From assembly GCA_017474455.1 (NCBI GenBank), contig JAFVHP010000038.1, forward strand, positions 1-49,403: a stretch of 49,403 nucleotides of DNA, written 5' to 3'. Every line of letters starts with the position of its first letter. The stretch's first letter is position 1. This DNA comes from Lachnospiraceae bacterium (GTDB lineage Bacteria; Bacillota; Clostridia; Lachnospirales; Lachnospiraceae). The notes under the pieces were generated by a model that did no database searches, had not been told where the DNA came from, and saw only the letters and a program-made list of their open reading frames with translations. Shown piece by piece: positions 7,373 through 16,177 of this stretch. The translations under genes and the position numbers were made by a program.

Positions 7373-8808
7373 TACTTCGCGCCTTTGCCGAAAAGCACTA
7401 CGCCGACCGTCTGCAGCAGGATCTTGAAATCAAGGGAAAGCGACCAGTTGTCTATATACTGCAGGTCGAGTTTAACAACATCATCGAAATTGTCTATGTC
7501 GCTCCTGCCGGAGACCTGCCACAGTCCTGTCAGCCCGGGCGTCATGGAAAGACGTCTTCTGTAATGCTCGTCGTATCTTTCGAACTCTTCCTCTGTCGGC
7601 GGTCTGGTCCCAACCAGGCTCATATCACCCTTTAGTACATTCCAGAACTGCGGGAATTCGTCCAGGCTCGTCTTCCTTAAGAAGGCGCCGACACGAGTGA
7701 TCCTGGGGTCGTCCTTTATCTTGAACATGGGACCTTCCAGTTCATTCATGCTTTCCAGCTGTTTTTTCTTTTCCTCGGCATCCTCATACATCGAGCGGAA
7801 TTTGTATATCCTGAACCGTCTTCCGTTCCTGCCTACCCTTATCTGTGAAAAGAATACAGGCCCCTTTGAATCCAGTTTGATCGCCGGTGCGATAAAGACA
7901 GCGGCGCAGGCTGTGAACAAAAGCCCGATCATTCCGCCGATGATATCGAACAGACGCTTGACCATCAGTCTCTTGTAGCTTGTACGGAACCTGGTAAAGG
8001 AAATGACCGTATGCTCCCCTATATTTCCCACCTGTGTGATGGCCTCTCCCACATCCGGAAGCAACAGGCTGTAGTGACAGACTACACCCATCTCTTCAAA
8101 TCCGGCGATCACGTCTCTCATGTCCATGACCGTATCATCCGGCGTATTGATCAGGACTTCGTCAAAAGACAGCGTCGTGAGCCTTGAGGTCAGCCTGTCA
8201 AGTCCGGAAAACACGGGGATCCCGGCCATCATGACCGGTTCGTTGTCTTCAGACTGTCTCTCTTCCGGGGCCGAATCGGAATAAACAACACCTACTACAT
8301 TGATATTCAGGTCATCCCTGGTCAGAAGCGAGACAAGCGTTGAATTCATCACATCCTGCGAAGCGATAACGATGAACCTCGACATAAGGGAGTCTGTCGT
8401 CACAACCTTCATCATCAGTCTCTTGAAGATGAGATGTGCGGCCAGCATCATCAGCATGTTGATCCAGGTAAAGTTGATGATCACGCTTCTGGAAAGGATG
8501 TACGCCCACTTCAGGAAGAATACCAGGGCAAGCGAGACCGGGATCATCATCGCGTTGAAGCGGATAATACTCATCAGTTCCTTAAAACTGCCCCTGCGCA
8601 TGAAGTCCCTGTTCCAGTCGACAAAGAAGTTCGTGACGGTGCAGAAAAGCAGGAAAAGGACACATACCATGTAATGGAGCGTCCTGTCGCCCCAGTCGTC
8701 GTTTCCTGTATACCGGATGCTTGTCGCTATCATATATGACGCAACGATGCATAGCATATCCAGAAGCCACAGGCCGTATGTCTGAATGATCCTAATTCTC
8801 GGATTCAA
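7372..8808 (-). CDS. Initiating sugar-1-phosphate transferase, WbaP/CpsE type (polyprenyl glycosylphosphotransferase)
   Basis: Transfers a sugar-1-phosphate from a UDP-sugar to undecaprenyl phosphate, starting a repeat unit. The N-terminal part has four to five membrane segments and a Rossmann-like regulatory region (VVGVVYSD ... AGIPVFSGLDRL). The C-terminal catalytic domain begins with the membrane hairpin KRLFDIIGGMIGLL and contains KFRSMYEDAEEKK, LRKTSLDEFPQFWNVL with the catalytic Asp-Glu, MSLVGTRPPTEEEFE and GLTGLWQVSGRS. I choose TTG 8808 as start because GGAGG lies seven bases upstream; it overlaps the end of the polymerase gene by 17 bases. An upstream ATG at 8835 has no such site. 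This is the second initiating transferase of the operon; the shorter PglC-type one is at 24081-24719. Confidence 0.92.
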   Translation of the reverse strand: MNPRIRIIQTYGLWLLDMLCIVASYMIATSIRYTGNDDWGDRTLHYMVCVLFLLFCTVTNFFVDWNRDFMRRGSFKELMSIIRFNAMMIPVSLALVFFLKWAYILSRSVIINFTWINMLMMLAAHLIFKRLMMKVVTTDSLMSRFIVIASQDVMNSTLVSLLTRDDLNINVVGVVYSDSAPEERQSEDNEPVMMAGIPVFSGLDRLTSRLTTLSFDEVLINTPDDTVMDMRDVIAGFEEMGVVCHYSLLLPDVGEAITQVGNIGEHTVISFTRFRTSYKRLMVKRLFDIIGGMIGLLFTACAAVFIAPAIKLDSKGPVFFSQIRVGRNGRRFRIYKFRSMYEDAEEKKKQLESMNELEGPMFKIKDDPRITRVGAFLRKTSLDEFPQFWNVLKGDMSLVGTRPPTEEEFERYDEHYRRRLSMTPGLTGLWQVSGRSDIDNFDDVVKLDLQYIDNWSLSLDFKILLQTVGVVLFGKGAK

Positions 8809-9937
8809 TACTCTTCCTCCAGGAGGCCTCCTCATACCGGATGATCAGCAGCAGGATCAGGTTCCTCAGTATGAAAACGGAAATAATATGGGCCTCGGCA
8901 ACTGTATACGTACAAAGACACAGCAGAAAGACCAGTCCCTTCATATCGCGTTCCTGCCGTATCCTCCTGTAGAGCCGGAACAGTATCCCGATGCAGAAAA
9001 GAGCCGGAATGATACCGTACCAGTAAAAAAGGCGTACCCAGCCCATGTCAAAATAATAGACATTGCGCGGCGCCGAAAAAAGACTCCAGGTCTGTACCGT
9101 GCCTTCCTGTCTGTTCGTTTCGTACAAAGACGCTATCCTTCCCGTCAGGTAGCGGTCCAGCTTCCGCATAAAGGGTATAGCATAACCATATGCGGCAGCC
9201 AGATAGGAAAATACCAATTCAGCGCCAAAGACCGCTTCCGCGGCTGCATATACAGGCTTCCCCGCATTCGGAAAGAGCCTGGCCAAGGCATTCAGCACGA
9301 TCGCCGCCATTATGATGATAAAGCCGGAATTGGAGCGCGTCAGTGTATACAGGAGGACATTGCCGATACCCATGATGATGTACAGATACCAGCCGCAGGT
9401 ACTCCCGTAAATATAAAAATAAAGCAGGAGCAGCATCGCAGCCATGCAGTGCAGGGCATTCGGATGGCCAAACCCCAGGCAGTACCTGAGTTCGGGACCG
9501 CTGCCGAAATCCTGGAAAAGCTTCTGGATGCCGAAAATGCCGGACAGTGAAAGAAGTACTATGAGAAGTGTACCAGCAGCAGTCACGAACAGGCAGCACC
9601 TGTCGATCCTTCTGCTGTCAAGGTTCCCGGCGGCATAAATGAACACGAGTATCCGCAGCAGTTCGTTCCTGCCCGTCACAAAATAACTGACCGAAAAAAG
9701 GATACCGGCCAGGATATAGATACACAGTTCTGTCTTTCCTCCCGGCGCGAGCATGGAGAGCAGTCCGCGGAACCCTTTTTTCCGTCTTTTGAAGAGGCCG
9801 ATGGCCGCGCTCAAAAGGAAAAGGATAAATGTGATCCTGAACAGCATCCCTTCCGCCGGCAGGATCAGGTCGCTCCCTTCGATGAGTACAGCTGTAAGCT
9901 CTATGAAAAGAGCGGTAAAGAACAGCAGGTTATTCAC
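8792..9937 (-). CDS. Wzy-like O-antigen/capsule polymerase (multi-span membrane protein)
   Basis: A 381-aa protein with about ten hydrophobic segments. The segment LRYCLGFGHPNALHCMA near residue 155 resembles the GFGHPN motif shared by many Firmicute EPS/capsule polymerases, and TRSNSGFIIIMAA follows in the expected place. A long external loop (residues about 255-300) contains SAPRNVYYFDMGWVRLFYWYG, also typical. It would join repeat units delivered by the flippase at the outer membrane face. The start is GTG at 9937 in a GTGA overlap with the preceding fused ADP-ribosylglycohydrolase gene. It is followed by the initiating transferase. Sequence divergence in this family is high, so the call rests on topology, the motif and the context. 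Confidence 0.78.
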   Translation of the reverse strand: MNNLLFFTALFIELTAVLIEGSDLILPAEGMLFRITFILFLLSAAIGLFKRRKKGFRGLLSMLAPGGKTELCIYILAGILFSVSYFVTGRNELLRILVFIYAAGNLDSRRIDRCCLFVTAAGTLLIVLLSLSGIFGIQKLFQDFGSGPELRYCLGFGHPNALHCMAAMLLLLYFYIYGSTCGWYLYIIMGIGNVLLYTLTRSNSGFIIIMAAIVLNALARLFPNAGKPVYAAAEAVFGAELVFSYLAAAYGYAIPFMRKLDRYLTGRIASLYETNRQEGTVQTWSLFSAPRNVYYFDMGWVRLFYWYGIIPALFCIGILFRLYRRIRQERDMKGLVFLLCLCTYTVAEAHIISVFILRNLILLLIIRYEEASWRKSIESEN

Positions 9938-11769
9938 TTTTTATCCGGTCCGCTGTCCGGCTTGAGGATCTGTCTCTGCATCATTCTCTGTATCAGGTCA
10001 AATTCCGCGCGGTCTTTAACAACAAGGACTACAGCCAGCGGCTGCAGCGGGTTGGCAGTGATCCAGTTCAGTATCGACGAGACGGCGCCGGCACCGGCGA
10101 ACGCTTTATCGAACGCTTTCTCGTCCGCGAACAGGACCTGAAGGGCTACGCTGGAGACCCCGTTTTTCACCGCAGTATCCAGTACGGCCGTATATACCGA
10201 AGAGATCCTTTCCGCGTCCTGTTCCTTATTGCCTGTAAACTGCGGTTTCCGGACAATGATGGACGGTTTGGACGGCTTTGTCTTTTTCTGCGGATTTCTG
10301 GGATCGTTTTTCACGAAGATCACATTCCTGTCCTCTTCGTCCGATCCCTCATGATCGATCAGCCGGATGGACGTCTCCTTTACAAGGCAGGCTGCCTGCG
10401 TATTGGCCGGATCTTCTTCAATGTCAAAATAAAGGTGTGCGTTCACCTTGCTGGTTTCGGCGGATCTTAAAAAGCTCTCCAGCTGCCCGGTCTCGATCGG
10501 GAACGGCTTGCTCCACGGATTGATGATGACGCCGCTGATGCCGCCGTTTTTGGCAGTCTGCAGCACCTTTTTCAGTACACTCTCCATCGAAGCGCCTGCT
10601 GCAGGTGTAGGCTTACCGTTCTTTATGGCGGCAGCGCCTGTAAAGACCGGCTGCCATATGCGCCCGTCGGAAGTCTGTACAGTCCTGATCTGCAGCTGGA
10701 CGGGGCGGCCTGCCCTGCCGGCAGCTTCCTTCGGCATCTGTACAGGGATAAGGAAATACCCCCCCTGCTTCATCCTGAACCTGAGCATTTCCAGAACGAT
10801 CCCGGCCGACAGCCTGTCCCGGCGGGTATCATATACCCGGATGGCTTCTTCAATGCTTTCGTTACCTTCATGGAAGCGGTTGATGCTGTACGGATCCATG
10901 ACCAGTTTTTTCGGCATACGCCCGTCCCAGTTGTCCGGAACGCTCTGTGCCCTTTTTTCAAATCTGTCCAGTACGGAAAGGATATCGTCCGGCAGTCTTT
11001 TCCGGCATTCATCCTTCAGTTCCTGCGGTATGCCGTACATTGCTTCCGCGATGCTGCCGGCGATGGCGGCAAGGGTATCCGAATCCCCGCCGAGGGATAC
11101 CGCATTTCGTACCGCATCTTCAAAACTGCTGCTCTCAAGACAGCAGATGATCGCTTCCGGTACTGTCTCCTGGCAGGATTCGACGTGATGGTAACCCGGC
11201 CGGATATCGTCCACACTGCGGTGCAGGTCATATCCGAATTCCGATTCTATATAGCTGCGGATCTCCTGGACGGACTTTTTATGCATTGCCAGAAATATCG
11301 CGCAGGCGCAGGCTTCCGCGCCTTTGATCCCTTCCGGATGGTTATGTGTGACCATGGCAGTCAGCGCGGCAGTTCTCCGCATCCGCTGCATATTGTTGGA
11401 AAACAGCCAGGCCACCGGGGAAACGCGCATGGCCGACCCGTTCCCGTAACTGTCATAAGGCACTTCGTTTTCCTGTTCCAGCCACATGGAGAAATTCATC
11501 CCGTATCCGGCAAAAGGATACCTGTGGCCAAAATCCTTCATATTGCGGACAAGCGCCTTCCTGACCTCACTGTCATCGGCCTGCGGATCCAGCTCCAGAA
11601 GCGCGTTGGCCACAGCTGCCGTCATCACGGTATCATCCGTAAACTCCGACTTTTCATTGAACAGCGGAAAATCCTTGGTCTTTATGGCATTAGCATCAAA
11701 CTCGTAAGGTGAACCGATTATATCCCCCAGTATCGCTCCATACATCCTGTTACGTAACTGCCCCCTCAT
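9934..11769 (-). CDS. Three-part protein: ADP-ribosylglycohydrolase, SseB-like domain, macro-domain-like tail
   Basis: Residues 9-270 are an ADP-ribosylglycohydrolase (DraG/ARH family, which removes ADP-ribose using two Mg ions): YGAILGDIIGSPYEF, FTDDT (residues 43-47), GNGSAMRVSP (109-118) and the metal-binding GGDSDT (227-232) are all present. Residues about 320-435 resemble the SseB N-terminal domain (DGRIWQPVF, GVIINPWSKPF). Residues about 515-597 look like the C-terminal half of a macro domain (a tyrosine-alanine helix, GVSSVALQV, then VVLVVKDRAEFDL), but the ISTG-type ligand loop is absent. The domain order is my reading, not a database result. Its ATG may be 11769 or 11745 (MYGAIL); the second fits the family N-terminus better. 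A possible promoter lies at 11799-11828. What it does inside a capsule operon is unclear; it may regulate by removing ADP-ribose. Confidence 0.85.
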   Translation of the reverse strand: MRGQLRNRMYGAILGDIIGSPYEFDANAIKTKDFPLFNEKSEFTDDTVMTAAVANALLELDPQADDSEVRKALVRNMKDFGHRYPFAGYGMNFSMWLEQENEVPYDSYGNGSAMRVSPVAWLFSNNMQRMRRTAALTAMVTHNHPEGIKGAEACACAIFLAMHKKSVQEIRSYIESEFGYDLHRSVDDIRPGYHHVESCQETVPEAIICCLESSSFEDAVRNAVSLGGDSDTLAAIAGSIAEAMYGIPQELKDECRKRLPDDILSVLDRFEKRAQSVPDNWDGRMPKKLVMDPYSINRFHEGNESIEEAIRVYDTRRDRLSAGIVLEMLRFRMKQGGYFLIPVQMPKEAAGRAGRPVQLQIRTVQTSDGRIWQPVFTGAAAIKNGKPTPAAGASMESVLKKVLQTAKNGGISGVIINPWSKPFPIETGQLESFLRSAETSKVNAHLYFDIEEDPANTQAACLVKETSIRLIDHEGSDEEDRNVIFVKNDPRNPQKKTKPSKPSIIVRKPQFTGNKEQDAERISSVYTAVLDTAVKNGVSSVALQVLFADEKAFDKAFAGAGAVSSILNWITANPLQPLAVVLVVKDRAEFDLIQRMMQRQILKPDSGPDKK

Positions 11770-11798
11770 ATATCAGAAAACTGCCGGACTACTTTATC

Positions 11799-11828
11799 AT
11801 TGTACACCCGTTCAGCTGTCATTACCAA
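11799..11828 (-). promoter_or_regulatory. Possible internal promoter before the ADP-ribosylglycohydrolase fusion gene
   Basis: Minus strand: TTGGTA (11823-11828), 18-base spacer, TACAAT (11799-11804), in a 75-base gap, one of the larger gaps in the gene train. Matches are 4 of 6 and 5 of 6. The transcription start would be about 20 bases before ATG 11769. The evidence is modest. Confidence 0.35.
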
Positions 11829-11844
11829 AGTATGCACCGGTCCT

Positions 11845-13851
11845 TCAGATACGGCTCCTTATACGGTCGAGCCTCTCATAGAACCGCGGTGAAAACAGGA
11901 AAACAGCCATCCTCGCCCTGTCTCCGGTCTTCACGAAAGGCCTGCGGTAAACGGTCCGTATCCTGTCAGAAAGGCTCCTTACTTCTTTTTCCAGGGCTTT
12001 GGCATATTCTTCCATACCTGTGCTCCTGCGGAAATCCAGATCGTAGAAAAGCATCCTCCTGCAGAATCCGTAAAAAGCCTCTTCTTCTATCTCTTCCAGC
12101 CCGTTCTGCCTGTACAGTTCCATCTGCTCTTTCCAGAACGGTATTTCATCATCGATCCTGCGTCTGCCTGTATGGGCATTCATGATACTGCCGGATCTGT
12201 CAGCTGTATAGATATACATCGGTCTGTCGATATATGCTGCCCGGTCCGCTTTCAAAAGCGCCTTTGTCGTAAAAAGGATATCTTCCGATTCCCTGTGTTT
12301 CTCGAACCGGATACCCTCTGTCAGCTCTCTTTTAAAAAGCTTATTCCAGACACTGTTGCATATGCTGATGCTTTCATCTTCAGCCGCATAAGCCCTGAGA
12401 GCCTGTTCCCTGCTCAGGATACGCGCACCCGAAAGATCACCGTTATGATCCTGAACGGCCTTTTTGCCGTCTATGACTGCCGGATCCTCTTTTTCGACAT
12501 CCGCGAGTGCTGCGATCCTGTATGGAATAATGGAGACCGGCACATCTGCATAAAGACAGGCATCCAGCATCCGGCCGATCATATCGGGGTCTGCCGCATC
12601 GTCGGAATCCATAAATCCGATGTATTCCCCCTTTGCCTCGTCAATGCCCCTGTTCCTGGCAGCGGATACACCTGCATTTTCCTGATGGACCACCTTTACT
12701 CGGGTGTCCCGGCCGGCAAGCAGGTCCGCGGTATGGCCGGTACTGTCCGATGATCCGTCATCGACGACGATGACTTCGATATTCGTATATGTCTGCGAAA
12801 GCAGGGACGATACCGATCTGGCGATATACTTTTCCACATTATGCGCGGGAATGATCACGGAGACTAAAGGCGCATACTCTCTTGCACCGGCGGCGCCAAG
12901 CACTTTGCCGGAAGGCGAGATCCGTATCATCTCGTCCCGGAATATATCCGTCCTCCTTATCCCGCTCCCGTCTTCCTTATGCAGCCAGACGGAAGGCGCC
13001 GTTACGATCTGTCCTTCCCTTCGGCCTAAAAATGAAGCCCACCAGCTGTAGCTGGAATTGGCGGTGATATGGTGTCTGCATGCCGCCATAGCCAGAAGAT
13101 CATCCAGCGGATGCTCTTCATCGCCGGCTCCTTCTGTCCTGAAATCGGCAGCAGTACATCCGTAAGGACCCGTATTTCCGAAATTTCTTTCGATCCACTC
13201 CGCGGCAAGCTTATGGTCGTTTGAAAAGACAAAGAACAGAGGTCTTCTGTTTTCTTTTTCCGTGACCTCTTTCCATATCCGTCCGACAGCCGCTCTGTAA
13301 TAGTCGTCCGTACAGATATTTCCGTACTGGCCGGGGTCGTTCAGGTAATCGCCGAAGCGCAGATGGACAGCGGCCGGAACACGGTCCGCGCCCGCTTTTT
13401 CGGCCATCCGGCCGGCAAAGTACTCCAGTCTTTCCCTGCCGAATTCACTTTTCAGCTGGTCTTCGATCCCTTCAAAATACCGCCCGCTCTGAAAGCAGCC
13501 TGTAAAATACCCGGTGTCCGCAGTCAGGAACCAGGGGTCAAAAACAAGATCTTCGTCTTTTCTTTCCAGACTGTGCCTGCCTTTCAGTTTCCTCCTGATC
13601 CTGGAAGGCGGATCCATATGGGAATCCGTCAGGTCCCTGATCATGTCTGCTCCGGCACGTTCATACCGGATCCCGAACAGATCCAGCATGGGCGAGCGTT
13701 TCGAAACGCCGGCCGTATTCCATGACCCGTCTGCGGGATAGGCAGTAGCATCATCAATATATACATCCCTGCCGAGGGTCTTCAGTTTTTTATACAGGGC
13801 ATACTGGAACATCTGGTTCCCGAGTCCGCCCGAGAGCTGGATGACGATCAT
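11845..13851 (-). CDS. Fusion of an alpha-1,2-fucosyltransferase (GT11) with a GT2 glycosyltransferase
   Basis: One 668-aa chain holds two enzymes. Residues 1-310 are GT11: IQLSGGLGNQMFQYAL at the N-terminus, the GDP-fucose motif HLRFGDY at 163-169, VFSNDHKLAAEW near 209, and NSSYSWWASFLG at 265. The family motif usually reads HxRRGDY; here the second Arg is Phe (F166). Residues 328-640 are GT2: VSVIIPAHNVEKYI, VVDDGSSDST, GVSAARNRGIDEAKGEY and the metal-binding DSDD at 415-418. The start ATG at 13851 overlaps the previous stop as ATGA, with AAAGGG upstream, so the longer frame to 13911 is not used. The fusion should add two consecutive sugars. GDP-fucose synthesis genes are not in the window. 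Confidence 0.9.
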   Translation of the reverse strand: MIVIQLSGGLGNQMFQYALYKKLKTLGRDVYIDDATAYPADGSWNTAGVSKRSPMLDLFGIRYERAGADMIRDLTDSHMDPPSRIRRKLKGRHSLERKDEDLVFDPWFLTADTGYFTGCFQSGRYFEGIEDQLKSEFGRERLEYFAGRMAEKAGADRVPAAVHLRFGDYLNDPGQYGNICTDDYYRAAVGRIWKEVTEKENRRPLFFVFSNDHKLAAEWIERNFGNTGPYGCTAADFRTEGAGDEEHPLDDLLAMAACRHHITANSSYSWWASFLGRREGQIVTAPSVWLHKEDGSGIRRTDIFRDEMIRISPSGKVLGAAGAREYAPLVSVIIPAHNVEKYIARSVSSLLSQTYTNIEVIVVDDGSSDSTGHTADLLAGRDTRVKVVHQENAGVSAARNRGIDEAKGEYIGFMDSDDAADPDMIGRMLDACLYADVPVSIIPYRIAALADVEKEDPAVIDGKKAVQDHNGDLSGARILSREQALRAYAAEDESISICNSVWNKLFKRELTEGIRFEKHRESEDILFTTKALLKADRAAYIDRPMYIYTADRSGSIMNAHTGRRRIDDEIPFWKEQMELYRQNGLEEIEEEAFYGFCRRMLFYDLDFRRSTGMEEYAKALEKEVRSLSDRIRTVYRRPFVKTGDRARMAVFLFSPRFYERLDRIRSRI

Positions 13852-14972
13852 AACGCACCCTTTCCCGGATGTCCCGTGCCGGCGGCCAGATCCGTAAGTG
13901 TCTTTTCCCACATGGACAGTATCTTCGCAGGTTCGTATTTTTCCCTGACTTTCAGCGCTTCTTTTGAAAAGGCATCCGACAGCTCTTTACTGCCGAGCAC
14001 CCTTCTCATCGCCTCTGTCAATGCTTTTTCATCACCGACCGGTATCAGAAGCCCGTTTCTGCCGTCTTCAATGATATCGGCAGGCCCGCCGCAGGGGCAG
14101 TTCGTGGAAATGCAGGGTATACCCAGTGCCATTGCTTCCAGCAGGGCATTCGGTATACCTTCGAAGTCCGAGCATAAAAGAAACAGTGAGGCCCCGCTGA
14201 TACTGCCTCTGATATCGTCTGTCTGTCCCGGAAGGAAGATCCTGTCGGAAACAGGCAGAGACGAAGCATACTCTCTTAAAGGCTCAAGCAGTTCGCCGCT
14301 GCCGTATACCGTCAGGGTCGTCTCCGGGAATTCATCCGCAATCGTACAAAACGCGTCGATCATCCTCCGGTGGTGTTTGTTCTCATCGACCCGGCCTACG
14401 GCAACGATACGTCCGGACCGTACCTGTCCTGATGCTTTATCTGTAAGGAATTCTTCGCTGATGGGGTTGGGAAGGACAAGGAGCCGCTGCTGCAGATACG
14501 CAGGGAAAAACTCCCTGCTGCGCCTGGTCATGACAATGACGGCCGCTGCCTTTTTGAAAACAGCGAACGCCGCTCTTTTTAATCCGGGGCTGTCATATTC
14601 GGCAGCCGGATCGGACCGGACCGAAACAGCCACCGGTATGCCGAGTCCCGCCGAACTGATCACTGCCATGATATTGTTTTTGCCGATAAAGGAAAGGATC
14701 ACATCCGGTTCTTCTTTTTTCCAGACCTTCCTTAACTCTGAAAAGCGGCGGATAAACCCGGTCAGTCTGGAAAAAAGCCCGCTTCCGTTTTCCGTGTTCT
14801 CAAGAATGATCCTTCTGACCTTTGGATCGACAACGTATTCGTCAGGATATTCGTACTGCGTCACCAGAATGACGCGGTGTCCTCTTCCCGAAAGAAAAGA
14901 CGCGATATTGCTCATCACCCGTTCCGAACCGCCGCGGTGGAGAGAGCTGATAAACAGGGCGATCGTACTCAT
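13848..14972 (-). CDS. Glycosyltransferase family 4
   Basis: A 374-aa GT-B retaining glycosyltransferase. The N-terminal acceptor domain begins STIALFISSLHRGGSERVM, the classical GT4 start. The C-terminal nucleotide domain carries VGRVDENKHHRRMI, LPGQTDDI and the E-x7-E region DFEGIPNALLEAMALGIPCIST around residues 270-290, then ADIIEDGRNGLLIPVGD. The ATG at 14972 has CAGGAGTTGAG upstream and overlaps the preceding gene by four bases. Cytoplasmic, acting on a lipid-linked acceptor; donor sugar unknown. It is one of three GT4-like enzymes in the operon (others at 14969-16177 and 21957-23087). Confidence 0.92.
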   Translation of the reverse strand: MSTIALFISSLHRGGSERVMSNIASFLSGRGHRVILVTQYEYPDEYVVDPKVRRIILENTENGSGLFSRLTGFIRRFSELRKVWKKEEPDVILSFIGKNNIMAVISSAGLGIPVAVSVRSDPAAEYDSPGLKRAAFAVFKKAAAVIVMTRRSREFFPAYLQQRLLVLPNPISEEFLTDKASGQVRSGRIVAVGRVDENKHHRRMIDAFCTIADEFPETTLTVYGSGELLEPLREYASSLPVSDRIFLPGQTDDIRGSISGASLFLLCSDFEGIPNALLEAMALGIPCISTNCPCGGPADIIEDGRNGLLIPVGDEKALTEAMRRVLGSKELSDAFSKEALKVREKYEPAKILSMWEKTLTDLAAGTGHPGKGAL

Positions 14973-16177
14973 CTCAACTCCTGATAATACCGTGCCATCC
15001 GGACAGCCAGCGTTTCAACATTATACCCGGCCTCGTCCAGTCCCTGCAGTGCTTCCAAAGACCTCTTCATCCTGTCTTCATCCGACTGCGACCGTTCGTT
15101 CATGATCTTTCGGACAGCTTCTTCCCACATACCGGGCTCATCAAGGCTGATCCGCCTTACCAGGGGAGTGATCTCCGCTTCCTTTGTTACTGCATCCGAC
15201 AGAAGGCAGTCAAGGCCGGAAGCCTGCGCCTCGATGGCAGTGCCCGGCATACCTTCATAGAAGGAGGGCAGCGCGAACATATCAAATGCCTGATACAGGC
15301 CGGCAGTCTTTTCCCTGCTGCAGACGCCGGCAAACCTTACTCTGTCCGCCATACCGAGCCGGGCAGAGAGATTTTCACACTCTTTCCTTAGGCTGCCGTC
15401 TCCGACAAAGACCAGGTATATATCCTGTCCTTTAGTTCCCTGCCCTGACATACCTGCGGCCAGCCTGATCAGGAACGCCTGGTTCTTCATGGGATCAAAC
15501 CTGCCCACATGGCCGATCGCAAAAGCGTCTCCTGGAATATCCAGTTCATTCCTGTATTTTTCCCGCGCTTTGGCGTCGAACCGGAGTCTTTTCGTCTCGA
15601 TCGCATTCGGTATGACTTCGATACGGTCCTTTGCCCTCTTCCCGTATACATAGATGCCCGCCTCCATGGTACAGCTCAGGAGCCTGTCAGCCCTGGAAGC
15701 AAGGTCCGATCGCAGAAGATCTGTCAGTACCTTCTTAAGACCGGTGCCGCTGCCGCCGCTCCGGACATGTGAGAGTGTGACGGGAACGCCCGCTTTTTTT
15801 GCAGCAGGCAGATATATGGAGGCGGTGCTGGTCATATGGCCTTCGACCGCCGCAAAATCGTGATGATCCCGGAAAAAGCGTTCAGCCGCCTTACGGTATC
15901 TTGATAAGTGTTTCAGATCCGGTCTGGGAAGTGCATAGATATGCCCGCCAAGCCCGATCACTTCCTGATCAAAGGCCTGGGGCGCCCTCGCCTTCATGAG
16001 TGCGTCGGAAGAATAATCCCTGCCGTCTGAAGGCACTGCGTCAGTATGGATAAGGAAATCAAACTGGACCCTGTCCCCGTCGATATGACGGTAAAGATCC
16101 ATGACCCTGCTCTCCGCGCCGCCTACGTCCAGTGTCCCCAGGACATGCAGGACGCGGATCTGTTTTTCATCCTTCAT
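14969..16177 (-). CDS. Glycosyltransferase family 4 (GT1/GT4-type EPS enzyme)
   Basis: A 402-aa GT-B enzyme. It opens with IRVLHVLGTLDVGGAESRVMDLYR, typical of the EpsF-like branch of GT4. VEGHMTSTASIYLPAAKKAGVP precedes the linker, and the donor domain has GHVGRFDPMKNQAFLI, FVGDGSLRKECENL and FALPSFYEGMPGTAIEAQASGL, with the E-x7-E acid pair. The ATG at 16177 has AGGAACAG just upstream and overlaps the deacetylase-like gene by four bases (ATGA). It most likely adds one sugar of the repeat unit; substrate unknown. Confidence 0.92.
   Translation of the reverse strand: MKDEKQIRVLHVLGTLDVGGAESRVMDLYRHIDGDRVQFDFLIHTDAVPSDGRDYSSDALMKARAPQAFDQEVIGLGGHIYALPRPDLKHLSRYRKAAERFFRDHHDFAAVEGHMTSTASIYLPAAKKAGVPVTLSHVRSGGSGTGLKKVLTDLLRSDLASRADRLLSCTMEAGIYVYGKRAKDRIEVIPNAIETKRLRFDAKAREKYRNELDIPGDAFAIGHVGRFDPMKNQAFLIRLAAGMSGQGTKGQDIYLVFVGDGSLRKECENLSARLGMADRVRFAGVCSREKTAGLYQAFDMFALPSFYEGMPGTAIEAQASGLDCLLSDAVTKEAEITPLVRRISLDEPGMWEEAVRKIMNERSQSDEDRMKRSLEALQGLDEAGYNVETLAVRMARYYQELR

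Noticed and set aside
6383-7564. Plus-strand open frame of 393 codons opposite the GT2 gene
   Set aside because: It mirrors the GT2 gene and part of the next gene, has no recognisable motif, and no operon partner on that strand.
8806-8835. ATG at 8835 as start of the WbaP-type gene
   Set aside because: It has no good ribosome-binding site, adds residues that only read through the GGAGG site, and TTG 8808 is perfectly spaced.
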